Shown: positions 31,873 through 40,886 of the stretch, in pieces
Numbering within the stretch: the stretch's first letter is position 1
Layout of the letters: every line of letters starts with the position of its first letter
From: Haloferax sulfurifontis ATCC BAA-897
GTDB lineage: Archaea; Halobacteriota; Halobacteria; Halobacteriales; Haloferacaceae
Assembly (NCBI RefSeq): GCF_000337835.1
Contig: NZ_AOLM01000008.1
Coordinates: 124,001 to 188,000 of the forward strand
Length of the DNA: 64,000 nt
Direction of reading: 5' to 3'
Made by a program: the position numbers and the translations under genes
Notes under the pieces: model-generated
What the model saw: the letters and a program-made list of their open reading frames with translations, nothing else
Told to the model about the DNA's origin: nothing
Databases searched by the model: none

Positions 31873-33807
31873 ATGTCGGAGAAAAATCGTGATAGTTCGG
31901 GTGTCGAACGTGGAACTGGCCTTACGCGACGCGACTACGTGGCGGCGACGGCGACCGCCCTCGGCGTGACCGGACTCGCGGGGTGTTCCGGTGGCGGCGG
32001 CAACGGGAGCGGCGGGAGCGACGGCGGGTCGAGTCTCACCCCCGAGGTCCCGTCCGGAACCCCGGAGACGGTCGAGACGAAGTACTGGCGCGAGTGGGAG
32101 ACCATCGACGCCGACGAACCGCCGCTCGACTACAGCGCGACCGCCGGCGCGGTGTTGGACCCCGTCCCGGTCGAATTTTCGAGCGAGGACGACCCGTGGA
32201 TGCGGGAACACGCGCTCATGGTCCAGCGCGGGCTTGACGCCCTCGGCGTCGGGACGCAACTCAACGACCGACCGCTGAACCAACTGTACGCCCAGAGTTG
32301 GGACACGAAGGGGCTCGAAGCAATCATCTCGATGAGCACCCACGGTCCGGACCCGCAACGCGGGCTGGACCCGAACCCGCTTTTGATGCGGCGGAGCGAG
32401 ACGAGTCTCTCGAACTACGACAACTACTACCACCCCGACCTGCAGGAGGTGCTGACGGAACAGAGTCAGACGACCGACCGCACCGAGCGCGAGGAGCTCG
32501 TCGCCGAGGCCCAGCGCATCTTCAGCGAGGACGTGGGCGCGCTCATCACGCTGTTCCCCGATATCATCACCGCGGTCAACACGGAGCGCTGGAGCGGCTA
32601 CGTCCAGACGCCGGGCAACGGGCCGACGAAGGACTCGTTCGTCTGGTCGGAGGTGAACCTGCAACCCCAGACCGACGACCGGACCTACATCAAGGGCGTG
32701 ACCACCTCTATGAACTCGCTGAACCTCCCGTGGGCCGCCGGCGGCGCGGAGGCGAAGCGGCTGACGTTCATCTACGACGGCCTCTTCGACGCCACGCCGG
32801 ACCTCGAAGTCGTCCCCGCGCTGGCGACCGGCGGCGGGTTCGTCGACGACACCACCGTCGAACTCACTCTTCGCGAGGGCGTCGAGTGGCACGACGGCGA
32901 GCCGTTCACCGCGGAGGACGTGAAGTTCACCGTCGAACTGTACAAGGAACACTCCTCGACCAGTCAGACGCCGTTCTACGAGCCGGTCGAGTCGGTCGAG
33001 GTGCTCGGCGACCACGAGGTTCGGTTCAATCTGAAGGGCCCCGACGCGGCGTTCATGACCCAGCGCGTCGTTCGCAGCGTCATCATCCCCAAGCACAAGT
33101 GGGAGGACGTGGAGAACCCGTCCCAGCACAACCCCGAGTCGCCCGTTGGCACGGGGCCGTTCACGTACGAGAACTGGGAGCAGGGAACCCGCTTCGAGGT
33201 CTCGAAAAACGAGGGCCACTGGATGTTCGACGACGACTGGCGGGCAGACGTGCTCGGCGACCAGGCCACGACCGGCGAGGGCGTCGACCGCGTCATCTGG
33301 ATAAACGTCGGCAACATCGACTCCATGATCGGCTCGCTGCAGGGCGGCGAAATCGACGCCATCGGCACGACGCTCTCGAACTCGCAGGCCGACCGCGCCG
33401 CGAGCACCGCCGGCGTCGAAAAGATGACCTCGGGCAACTTCGCGCCGCTCGACACGAAGCTGATGTTCTCCTGTCCGCTCGTCCGCGACAAGGAGTTCCG
33501 CGTCGCCCTCGCCAAGTCGGTCGACACCGAGGGCTTCGCCGCCGACGTGCTGCAGGACCGCGCGACCGTTCCGAGCGGGGAGAACCCGATTTCGGACCTC
33601 ACGCCGTGGCACACGTCGGACACGACTCACTACGAGTTCGACATCGACGGGGCGAAATCGCTCCTCGAACAGGCCGGCTACACGCGGGACGGCGACGGCA
33701 ACCTCCGGTTCCCCAACGGGGACGCGTGGGCCGCCTTCGTCGAGCGCATCCAGCCCGGGAACATGCACAAGCGCCGCGACGAACTCGGACAGGCGGACTT
33801 CTCGTGA
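31873..33807 (+). CDS. SBP_bac_5-type substrate-binding lipoprotein with permuted domain order
   Basis: A 644-residue secreted protein. A Tat signal with lipobox (TRRDYVAATATALG, then GLAGCSGG) is followed by a Gly/Ser linker. Residues about 95-262 match the C-terminal part of DppA-type binding proteins (ALMVQRGLDALGVG, SNYDNYYHPDLQEVL, ELVAEAQRIFSEDV). Residues about 268-610 match the N-terminal part (LREGVEWHDGEPFTAEDVKF, GTGPFTYENW, AKSLLEQAGY). The order is thus the reverse of the usual one. It is the first gene of an operon with two permeases and a fused ATPase. The substrate could be a peptide, glycoside or nickel complex. Confidence 0.85.
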   Translation: MSEKNRDSSGVERGTGLTRRDYVAATATALGVTGLAGCSGGGGNGSGGSDGGSSLTPEVPSGTPETVETKYWREWETIDADEPPLDYSATAGAVLDPVPVEFSSEDDPWMREHALMVQRGLDALGVGTQLNDRPLNQLYAQSWDTKGLEAIISMSTHGPDPQRGLDPNPLLMRRSETSLSNYDNYYHPDLQEVLTEQSQTTDRTEREELVAEAQRIFSEDVGALITLFPDIITAVNTERWSGYVQTPGNGPTKDSFVWSEVNLQPQTDDRTYIKGVTTSMNSLNLPWAAGGAEAKRLTFIYDGLFDATPDLEVVPALATGGGFVDDTTVELTLREGVEWHDGEPFTAEDVKFTVELYKEHSSTSQTPFYEPVESVEVLGDHEVRFNLKGPDAAFMTQRVVRSVIIPKHKWEDVENPSQHNPESPVGTGPFTYENWEQGTRFEVSKNEGHWMFDDDWRADVLGDQATTGEGVDRVIWINVGNIDSMIGSLQGGEIDAIGTTLSNSQADRAASTAGVEKMTSGNFAPLDTKLMFSCPLVRDKEFRVALAKSVDTEGFAADVLQDRATVPSGENPISDLTPWHTSDTTHYEFDIDGAKSLLEQAGYTRDGDGNLRFPNGDAWAAFVERIQPGNMHKRRDELGQADFS

Positions 33808-33817
33808 GGTGACACGC

Positions 33818-33862
33818 ATGTCGAACACTATCCACTCGTGGCGTTGGGGGGTCCGGCCATGA
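33818..33862 (+). CDS. Possible 14-residue leader ORF
   Basis: MSNTIHSWRWGVRP is preceded by a perfect GAGGTGA Shine-Dalgarno (8 nt before the ATG) and its stop overlaps the ATG of the permease gene in an ATGA junction. The permease itself has no comparable site. It may serve to couple translation from the binding-protein gene to the permease gene. It is too short to judge by coding statistics. Confidence 0.3.
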   Translation: MSNTIHSWRWGVRP

Positions 33863-34854
33863 GCGAGTTCCAGCGGTTTCTCGCAAAGCGGCTCGCCATC
33901 TCCATCGTGCTCACCCTCGTGGCCGTCTCGGTCATCTTCGTCGTCCTGCGGCTGCTTCCGGGGAGTCCGTTCGAATCTCTCGTCACCGCGGGCAACCTGA
34001 GCCAGCAGCAAATCACCGAGATTCGAGCGATGTACGGCCTCGACCAGCCGATGTGGCGGCAGTACCTCAGCTACCTCCAGAGCATCCTGCTGTTCCAGTT
34101 CGGCTACTCCATCCTGCGGAGCCAGCCCGTCTGGGGGGTACTGGCCCCGCGGCTCGTCAACACGCTCATCCTGCTCGTCCCCGCGTTAGTGACGACGGCG
34201 GTCCTGAGTTCCCTCCTCGGGATGTACGTCGGCTGGAACCGCGGAAGCAAACTGGAGAAGCTCAGCATCATCACCACGACCTTCCTCCGGTCGACGCCGG
34301 TGTTCATCACGGGCATCCTGTTCGTCATCGTCTTCGCGTACAACCTCGAACTGGTGCCCGCCTTCGGGATGCGCTCTATCAGCGCCTCGCCGGAGGGCTA
34401 CGTCGAGACGTTCGCCTCGCTCGACTTCCTGCACCACTACGTCCTGCCGTTTACCGTGTCGGTGCTGTACTACAGCGGCGACTTCCTGCTTTTGGCGCGC
34501 AACGGCGTCGTCGAAAAGCGGGGCTCTGAGTTCCTCAAGCTCCACCGCGCCAAGGGGCTCTCCGAGATGCAACAGCTCGCGCGGGCGGGTCGGAACTCCA
34601 TGCTTCCGATTCTGACCTACTTCGCGCTCCGTCTCGGGATGATATTCCAGGGGCTCATCCTGCTCGAAGTCGTCTTCGGCTGGCCCGGCATCGGCCGCGA
34701 ACTCGTGCTCGCCATCCAACAGCAGGACTACCCGCTGGTGCAGGCGGCCGTGTTCATCATGGCGCTCGCGGTCATCGTGGCGAACCTCGTCGCCGACGTG
34801 CTGTACGCCTACTTCGACCCGACCGTCTCGACCAGCGGAGGTGGTGCCGCGTGA
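33859..34854 (+). CDS. ABC transporter permease, DppB/OppB type
   Basis: A 331-residue permease with six TM segments. The N-terminal FLAKRLAISIVLTLVAVSVIFVVLRLLPGSPF and MYGLDQPMWRQYLSYL are typical of DppB/OppB. The EAA loop is at about residue 225-240 (LKLHRAKGLSEMQQLARAG), in the expected position. It pairs with the next gene; the two overlap at a GTGA junction. Confidence 0.9.
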   Translation: MSEFQRFLAKRLAISIVLTLVAVSVIFVVLRLLPGSPFESLVTAGNLSQQQITEIRAMYGLDQPMWRQYLSYLQSILLFQFGYSILRSQPVWGVLAPRLVNTLILLVPALVTTAVLSSLLGMYVGWNRGSKLEKLSIITTTFLRSTPVFITGILFVIVFAYNLELVPAFGMRSISASPEGYVETFASLDFLHHYVLPFTVSVLYYSGDFLLLARNGVVEKRGSEFLKLHRAKGLSEMQQLARAGRNSMLPILTYFALRLGMIFQGLILLEVVFGWPGIGRELVLAIQQQDYPLVQAAVFIMALAVIVANLVADVLYAYFDPTVSTSGGGAA

Positions 34855-35771
34855 GCACCGAGACGAAGCCCGAAGCCGAACTGAAAAAGCGCGTCGAGGG
34901 GATCGCGGAGACGCTCCGCGACCAGTTCACGTTCCTGCGCCGCGACCGCCTCGCGTTCGCCGGCGTCCTCATCGTCGCCGCGTTCGTCTTCCTCGGTCTC
35001 CTCGGCCCCGCGCTCGCCCCGCACGACCCCATCGAGCACACCGTCCGCGACGACGCCGGCTCGATGCTGCGGCTGTCCGAACCGACCGGCGCGGCTCCGT
35101 TCGGGACGACCGCCTACGGCAAAGACGTACTGAGCCAGTTCCTCGCCGGCGCGCAACCGACGTTCATCGTCGGACTGTTCGGCGGCATCGGGACCGGTGC
35201 GCTCGGCTTTCTCGTGGGACTCGTCAGCGGGTACTACGGCGGCTGGGTCGACGAGGTTCTCATGCGTATCACGGACCTCACGTTCTCCCTGCCGTTCACG
35301 CCGATGGCGCTGTTACTCCTGACGTTCGTGACGCCGAGCGTCTGGCTCATGACGGGCATCATCGTCGCGTTCCTCTGGAAGATGCCCGCGCGCGTCGTCC
35401 GTTCCGAAGTCCTCTCCGTCAGGGAGCGCACCTTCGTGAAGTCGGCGCGCGCCAGCGGCGCGAGCGACCTGCGGACGATGCTCTACCACGTCGCGCCGAA
35501 CGTGCTCCCCATCGGCTTTCTCTACACGGCCTACGGCATCGCGTGGGCCATCGCCGCGCAGGCCAGCCTGGCGTTCCTCGGGTTCGGCGACCCGACCGTC
35601 ACGAGTTGGGGCCGGATGCTCCGACAGGTGTTCGAATCGGGCAACATGCGCGTCGCTTGGTGGTGGGTGCTCCCGCCCGCGCTCGGCATCGCGGCCATCA
35701 CCACCTCGGTGTTCCTCATCGGCCGCGCCTACGAAGAAGTCATCAACCCGGAGATTCAGACCGAACAATGA
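34851..35771 (+). CDS. ABC transporter permease, DppC/OppC type
   Basis: A 306-residue permease starting with GTG in a GTGA overlap with the previous stop. The N-terminal cytosolic stretch and one TM are followed by PFGTTAYGKDVLSQFLAG, a DppC hallmark. The EAA loop FVKSARASGASDLRTMLYHVAPNV follows, as does FLGFGDPTVTSWGRML. Together with the previous gene it forms the membrane channel. It overlaps the ATPase gene in an ATGA junction. Confidence 0.9.
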   Translation: MSTETKPEAELKKRVEGIAETLRDQFTFLRRDRLAFAGVLIVAAFVFLGLLGPALAPHDPIEHTVRDDAGSMLRLSEPTGAAPFGTTAYGKDVLSQFLAGAQPTFIVGLFGGIGTGALGFLVGLVSGYYGGWVDEVLMRITDLTFSLPFTPMALLLLTFVTPSVWLMTGIIVAFLWKMPARVVRSEVLSVRERTFVKSARASGASDLRTMLYHVAPNVLPIGFLYTAYGIAWAIAAQASLAFLGFGDPTVTSWGRMLRQVFESGNMRVAWWWVLPPALGIAAITTSVFLIGRAYEEVINPEIQTEQ

Positions 35772-37885
35772 GCCTCCTCGATATCACAGACCTCACGGTC
35801 ACGTACTCGACCGACAGCGGAACCGTCCACGCCGTCAACGACGTGTCGTTCAGCATCGACGAGGGCGTCAACTACGGCCTCGCCGGCGAGTCCGGCTCGG
35901 GGAAATCGACGCTGGCCGAGGCCGTTCTCGGTCTCCTTCCGGGCAACGGCTCCGTCGAATCCGGTAGCATCGAATTCAACGGCCGCGACCTGACGGCCCT
36001 CAGCGAGCGCGAGCGCCGCGACGTGCTCTGGGAGGACATCGCGTACATCCCCCAGAGCGCGATGGACTCGCTCGACCCGGTGATGTCCACCGGCGCGCAG
36101 ATTCGGCAGGCGATTCAGACCCACCGGAACGTCACCGACGACAAGGCGCGTTCGCGGGTCCGAGAGCTGTTCGAAATCGTCGGGCTCGACCCCGACCGCA
36201 TCGACGACTACCCCCACGAGTTTTCCGGGGGGATGCGCCAGCGCGTGACCATCGCCATGGCGCTCGCGCTCGAACCCGACCTCATCATCGCCGACGAGCC
36301 GACCACGGGGCTCGACGTCATCGTTCAGGACAAGATTATCGACAAGATTCTGGAGATACAGGACCGGATGGACAGCTCGTTGCTTCTCATCACTCACGAA
36401 ATCGGCGTCATCGCCGAGACGTGCGACGAGCTTTCGATACTCTACGGCGGGAAAGCCATGGAACAGGGGAGCGTCGACAACGTCCTCGTGAACCCCACGA
36501 ACCCGTACACGATGGGGTTGAAGAACTCCTTCCCGGAGATAGAGGAGGGCGACCAGGACCCCGTCTCGATTCCGGGGTCGCCGCCGAACCTGAGCGAGGC
36601 ACCCGGCGCGTGCGTCTTCAAGGACCGGTGTCCCTTCGCGACCGAGGAGTGCGAGGCGTCCCATCCGGACCTCGTCGACCTGCCGAACCGAAACCACCGC
36701 TCGGCGTGCCACCACGTCACCAAAGCCGCCCAGATGCGGCGCGACGCCACCGACCCGGAGACGTGGGGCATCCCCGACAGCCACGACGAATCGGACCGCG
36801 GCGAGGTGCTCCTCGAAACCGACGGTCTCGAGAAGTACTACGAGCAGAGCCAGCCGCTCTTGGAGCAACTCAGGGGGAACGACCCGAACTACGTCCGCGC
36901 CGTCGACGGCGTCTCCCTGCGCGTCCGGCGGTCCGAAATCCTCGGCATCGCCGGCGAGTCCGGCTGTGGAAAGTCGACGCTCGGCGAGACCATCGCACTC
37001 CTGAAACAGCCGACCGGCGGCGAGTTCGTCTTCGACGGCGAGCCCTACGAGCACTACGCGGACGGGAACATGCGCGAGTTCCGCCGGAAGGTTCAGATAA
37101 TATTCCAGGACCCCTTCGACTCGCTCAACCCGAGACAGACGGTTCGGCAGTTGGTCGGCGAACCGCTCACCATCCACGACTACCGGACCGACGAGCGCGA
37201 ACGGGCCGTCGTCGAGACGCTGGAGAAAGTCGGGCTCACGCCCGCGCGGAAGTTCCTCGACCAGTACCCGCACCAGCTCTCGGGGGGCCAACGCCAGCGC
37301 GTCGCGGTGGCGAAGGCGCTCGTCCTCGATCCCGACTTCCTCATCTGCGACGAGCCGGCGTCGATGCTCGACGTGTCGCTGAAGGTGAACCTGCTGAACC
37401 TCCTGCGAGAGCTCGCGGACACCGAGGACATCGGCATCGTCTACATCTCTCACGACCTCGCCAGTCTGGTGCAGGTGTCGGACCGTCTCGCGATTATGTA
37501 CCTCGGGCGGGTCATCGAGGAGGGGGACGTCGAGTCCATCGCGGCCGAGCCGAAACACCCGTACACCACCTCGCTCCTCGCGGCCGCCCCCGAGAAGGAC
37601 CCGACGGTCGACCGCGACCGCGTCCTGCTCGACGGCGAGCCACCGAACCCGGTGAATCTCCCGTCCGGGTGCGTCTTCGCCCCCCGGTGCCCGAAAGCCG
37701 AAGACGAGTGCCGGGAGAGCGAACCCGGACTCGACACCGTCCGTGACGGCGAACACCGCGCCGCTTGCTACTTCCCGGACGGCGAAACTCCCGGCGCGGA
37801 CGGCCTCGCCGACGACCGCTCGGACTCTACGTACGGAGACTCCGAGTTCTCGTCGCCGGCCAGCGGCGATTCGGCCAGCGACTGA
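35768..37885 (+). CDS. Fused double ATP-binding protein (DppD-DppF type)
   Basis: A 705-residue fusion of two complete ABC ATPases, usually separate genes in bacteria. The first domain has Walker [10 protein letters not shown] (about residues 40-48) and signature FSGGMRQRV. The second has GESGCGKST (about 396-404) and LSGGQRQRV. Each domain ends with a Cys-containing oligo_HPY tail ([14 protein letters not shown] and [14 protein letters not shown]). It powers the transporter encoded just upstream. Confidence 0.92.
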   Translation: MSLLDITDLTVTYSTDSGTVHAVNDVSFSIDEGVNYGLAGESGSGKSTLAEAVLGLLPGNGSVESGSIEFNGRDLTALSERERRDVLWEDIAYIPQSAMDSLDPVMSTGAQIRQAIQTHRNVTDDKARSRVRELFEIVGLDPDRIDDYPHEFSGGMRQRVTIAMALALEPDLIIADEPTTGLDVIVQDKIIDKILEIQDRMDSSLLLITHEIGVIAETCDELSILYGGKAMEQGSVDNVLVNPTNPYTMGLKNSFPEIEEGDQDPVSIPGSPPNLSEAPGACVFKDRCPFATEECEASHPDLVDLPNRNHRSACHHVTKAAQMRRDATDPETWGIPDSHDESDRGEVLLETDGLEKYYEQSQPLLEQLRGNDPNYVRAVDGVSLRVRRSEILGIAGESGCGKSTLGETIALLKQPTGGEFVFDGEPYEHYADGNMREFRRKVQIIFQDPFDSLNPRQTVRQLVGEPLTIHDYRTDERERAVVETLEKVGLTPARKFLDQYPHQLSGGQRQRVAVAKALVLDPDFLICDEPASMLDVSLKVNLLNLLRELADTEDIGIVYISHDLASLVQVSDRLAIMYLGRVIEEGDVESIAAEPKHPYTTSLLAAAPEKDPTVDRDRVLLDGEPPNPVNLPSGCVFAPRCPKAEDECRESEPGLDTVRDGEHRAACYFPDGETPGADGLADDRSDSTYGDSEFSSPASGDSASD

Positions 37886-38268
37886 CGCCGCCCTTCGACT
37901 CTCCTCGCTTCGTCTCTTCGGCGACCTCTCGGTAGCGCCGCGTCCCGATTCGGATTCGAGGTTCGACCCGACGCATTAGTATTGTCTAAAATAGGAACTT
38001 CTGCTGAGTAAAATTCCCGAACAGTTTTGAATTATTGGGTTAATATCCTATATAAACTCTTATTATGAGCTTTCAAACCCGGACAACTGTCATTTATTCG
38101 TAGAATATGAGGAATATATGCTTTCTACTCTCTAAGAATGAATTTAAATGCGTATTCTGTGACGTAGACGTTGTTTACTGGTTGAATCGACGTCTTTTCC
38201 TGTCCACAGTATTGCTTCAAATTTGATTTACTACTGCCGGGTTGAACTGCTCTCGTCCGAAACTCCCC
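37886..38268. other. AT-rich gene-free stretch
   Basis: From about 37,980 to 38,230 the sequence is markedly AT-rich with many TATA-like runs, unlike all neighbours except the origin. I find no open frame worth calling and no terminal inverted repeats. It may be a remnant of a lost mobile element or a composite promoter/terminator region between the ABC operon and the convergent dehydrogenase gene. Confidence 0.5.
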
Positions 38269-39309
38269 TTACGCCAACTCCGAGATATCGAACACCGGCT
38301 TGCACGTCCCGCCCTCGATGAACGTCTCGAAGGCCTCGTCGGCCTCGAACAGCGAAAACCGGGTGTCGACGAACGTCTCGCAGTCCACGTCGCCGTCGCG
38401 AATCAGCCGGAACGAGCGCTCGAAGTCCTCGTACATCGAGGCGTACGAGCACTGCAGGTCGATTTCGGCCCGGACGAGCGGGGAGTAGGGCATCGAGGTC
38501 TCGCCGGTCTGACCGACGAGGACGATTTGGCCGCCCTTGCGGACCTCGTCGACGGCCGTCGTGAGCCCCGAGGGGTGGCCGGTCGTGTCGAACACCACGT
38601 CGTAGCCGACGCCGCCGGTGTGGCGCTCGCGGCGCGCCTCGGTGTCGTCGTCGGCGACGTTGACGGTCTCGAAGCCGAGTTCCTCCGCGAGCGGGAGCCG
38701 ATAGTCGGCGTCCTGTCCCACGCCGGAGACGACGACGGTGCCGCCCTGCGCGGCCGCGATTTGGGCCGTGAGCAGACCGATGGGGCCGGGTCCTTCGACC
38801 AGCACGCGGTCGCCCGCGCCGACCCGGGAGTTCTCGATGACGGCGCGCGCGGCGATGCTCGTCGGCTCCGCGACCGCGGCGTGCCGCTGTTCCACGTCGT
38901 CCGGAATCGGATGGAGGGCGCGTTCCGGGACGGCGATGAACCGCTCGTAAGCGCCGTCGTGGTCGACGCCGGTGATGACCGCGTCCTGACAGACGTTCTC
39001 CTCGCCGATGCGACACTGATAGCACTCGCCGCAGCCCCGAATCGGCCGTTCGACCACGCGGTCGCCGACGCCGAACTCGGTCACGCCGTCGCCGACTTCG
39101 ACCACCCGACCGGCGTACTCGTGGCCGATGACCGTCGGGAGTTCCATCCGCTCGAAGGCGGATTCGAACTCGTAGATTCCCGCGTCGCTCCCGCAGAGAC
39201 CGGCGTAGTCGACCTCCACCAGCACCTCTCCCGCGCCCGGCTCCGGTTTCGGTCGCTCGACGAACTCCATAGCGCCGGAGCTACGCTCCACTTTGGCAAG
39301 TCCTCGCAT
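38269..39309 (-). CDS. Zinc-dependent medium-chain dehydrogenase (MDR)
   Basis: A 346-residue enzyme. Catalytic zinc ligands appear in LCGSD and GHEYAGRVVEVG, and the structural zinc site is the four-Cys lobe CGECYQCRIGEENVC. The coenzyme fold is VEGPGPIGLLTAQIAA. It oxidises a polyol, sugar or amino alcohol with NAD(P), like sorbitol or threonine dehydrogenase. A frame to 39417 exists, but MRGLAKVE is the natural start. It is divergent from an SDR gene, a pairing that suggests a small sugar/polyol pathway next to the pentose cluster. Confidence 0.88.
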   Translation of the reverse strand: MRGLAKVERSSGAMEFVERPKPEPGAGEVLVEVDYAGLCGSDAGIYEFESAFERMELPTVIGHEYAGRVVEVGDGVTEFGVGDRVVERPIRGCGECYQCRIGEENVCQDAVITGVDHDGAYERFIAVPERALHPIPDDVEQRHAAVAEPTSIAARAVIENSRVGAGDRVLVEGPGPIGLLTAQIAAAQGGTVVVSGVGQDADYRLPLAEELGFETVNVADDDTEARRERHTGGVGYDVVFDTTGHPSGLTTAVDEVRKGGQIVLVGQTGETSMPYSPLVRAEIDLQCSYASMYEDFERSFRLIRDGDVDCETFVDTRFSLFEADEAFETFIEGGTCKPVFDISELA

Positions 39310-39407
39310 GACAGCACATGTGAGACGTGCCCGTAAAAACGTACTGCATGCGGCACTTCCATCGCGCGTTCCGCAACTATCATGTCGGTACCGTGTGGAC
39401 TCCAACC

Positions 39408-40181
39408 ATGGTCGCATACGAGCACACGCCAGTCTCCGTCAGTGACAAGCGCGTCGTCGTCGTCGGCGGGACGAGCGGTATCGGACAGGCAATCGCCCTC
39501 GGATTCGCCAGCGAGGGCGCGGACGTCCTCGCAACCAGCCGACGCGAGTCGGCGGTCGACGAGACGGCCGACGAAATCGAGGAACTGGGAGCGAACGCGG
39601 TTCGGGTGACCTGCGACGTGACCGACCCGGCCTCGCTCGAACGCGTCCGCGAGCGCGCCGTCGAGGAGTTCGGCGGCATCGACGTGGTCGTCGCCTCGCA
39701 GGGTGCGATTTCCCGCGAGTCGGTCCTCGGCATCGACGACGACGCGTGGAACCACGTCACCGACATCGCGCTCGGGGGCGTCCGGCGCGTGACGCAGGAG
39801 TTGGCACCGGCCGTCGCCGACGGCGGGTCGATTATCAACATCTCCTCTCTGGCCGCGCGGCTCTCGATGGCGAACCTCCCCGCCTACTCGGCGGCGAAGG
39901 GCGGCGTCGAGGCGTTCACCCGCGCGTCCGCGAAGGAACTCGCGCCCGAGATACGCGTCAACGCCATCGCTCCGGGCTTCGTCATCACGCCACAGAACGC
40001 CGACACCTACGCCGAGGGGACCGAAAAGCGCGAGCGAATCGACGAGAGAACGCCGCTCGGCCGGGTCGCGGAGCGAGAGGAAATCGTCGGCGCGGCGGTC
40101 TTCCTCGCGAGCGACGCCGCCTCGTTCGTGACGGGCGAGGTCGTCACCGTCGACGGAGGGTTCGCGGACAGCGCGTTCTAA
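39408..40181 (+). CDS. Short-chain dehydrogenase/reductase (SDR)
   Basis: A 257-residue classical SDR: cofactor motif GGTSGIGQ, NISSLAAR with the catalytic Ser, and YSAAKGG with Tyr and Lys. The C-terminal VTVDGGFADSAF end is intact. It resembles gluconate 5-dehydrogenase or 3-oxoacyl-ACP reductase-like sugar dehydrogenases. It is divergent from the zinc dehydrogenase with only 98 nt between, so the two are probably co-regulated. The ATG at 39408 places the cofactor fold at the usual distance. Confidence 0.88.
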   Translation: MVAYEHTPVSVSDKRVVVVGGTSGIGQAIALGFASEGADVLATSRRESAVDETADEIEELGANAVRVTCDVTDPASLERVRERAVEEFGGIDVVVASQGAISRESVLGIDDDAWNHVTDIALGGVRRVTQELAPAVADGGSIINISSLAARLSMANLPAYSAAKGGVEAFTRASAKELAPEIRVNAIAPGFVITPQNADTYAEGTEKRERIDERTPLGRVAEREEIVGAAVFLASDAASFVTGEVVTVDGGFADSAF

Positions 40182-40875
40182 CCCGGCACCACCGAGCGAC
40201 GATTCTGTAATAGGGAACGAAACTCCGGGACCGAACTCTCGACCACCTGTCTCCGTTCTTCGTCCCGAGAACTCGGCAGTCTCGCCTCTATCCCTCGGTG
40301 TCGGGCGTTCTAAATTACAAGCGTACGCGTGTAATACAGCGTCGAATCGCCACGAATCGAGCGAGCCGTCGCCGTGCTCGTCCTTCGATATCTGTCCGAC
40401 TCCGTTCTGTAATAGGAAACATAATCGGTTGATAAACGTCTGAACTCGGCTGTTCCCGAACGTCGCCGGAGGCGCGTCAAAGCTGTCGAACTGCTTCTAC
40501 TTGGCGGGTCGATATCGACGAACTCGGGCGTCCGTTCTCGTTGAAATACGCTGAAGCGACCGCATCTCCCTCGCTCGTTCGATTCGACTCGCCGACTCGG
40601 AGTGTTCTGTTACTCAGAATGTCTATGTCGCCCTCCAGCACGGTGGTTCCGTGTTACGTCGGCGGCACCGTCCACGCCCCGTCCGTGCCGCGCTTGCGGT
40701 CCGGCACCGCCGTCTCGCGACCATCGGGGTTCGTCGCCGGTCGACGGCTGACTTCCCCCGCTCGGCGGTTTGAGGCCGGCCCCGCCGCAGTCTCGCGGTT
40801 TTGTGTCTCACCCCGCGGCACCTCGTTCGGGTCGGGACGTACTTTTATAACAATCGATGGTAATGAGAATACTGA
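40182..40875. other. Long intergenic region before the pentose cluster (694 bases)
   Basis: I see no credible gene. It contains a 12-base direct repeat TTCTGTAATAGG (40203-40214 and 40405-40416) and an imperfect 20-base palindrome at 40315-40334. The xacE promoter lies at its right end (TATA-like ACTTTTATAA, 40841-40850). A weak open frame (40541-40924) crosses the promoter and is not believed. Confidence 0.5.
40315..40334. promoter_or_regulatory. Imperfect 20-base palindrome
   Basis: TTACAAGCGTACGCGTGTAA reads the same on both strands except for one mismatched pair (nine of ten arm positions match). It has the size and symmetry of a dimeric regulator site, but no start codon is within 500 nt downstream. 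Confidence 0.45.
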
Positions 40876-40886
40876 ATGCATTACCA
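40841..40886 (+). promoter_or_regulatory. xacE promoter and inverted-repeat operator
   Basis: The TATA-like ACTTTTATAA is 26-35 nt before the leaderless ATG. TGGTAATG (40858-40865) is inversely repeated as CATTACCA (40879-40886) with 13 bases between, so the site spans the start codon. This would suit a repressor such as the IclR protein encoded at 55.8 kb. Confidence 0.5.

Noticed and set aside
34841-35767. Upstream extension of the fused ATPase frame
   Set aside because: It is an Arg/His/Pro-rich shadow of the permease gene; the ATG at 35768 overlaps the permease stop and begins the ABC domain.
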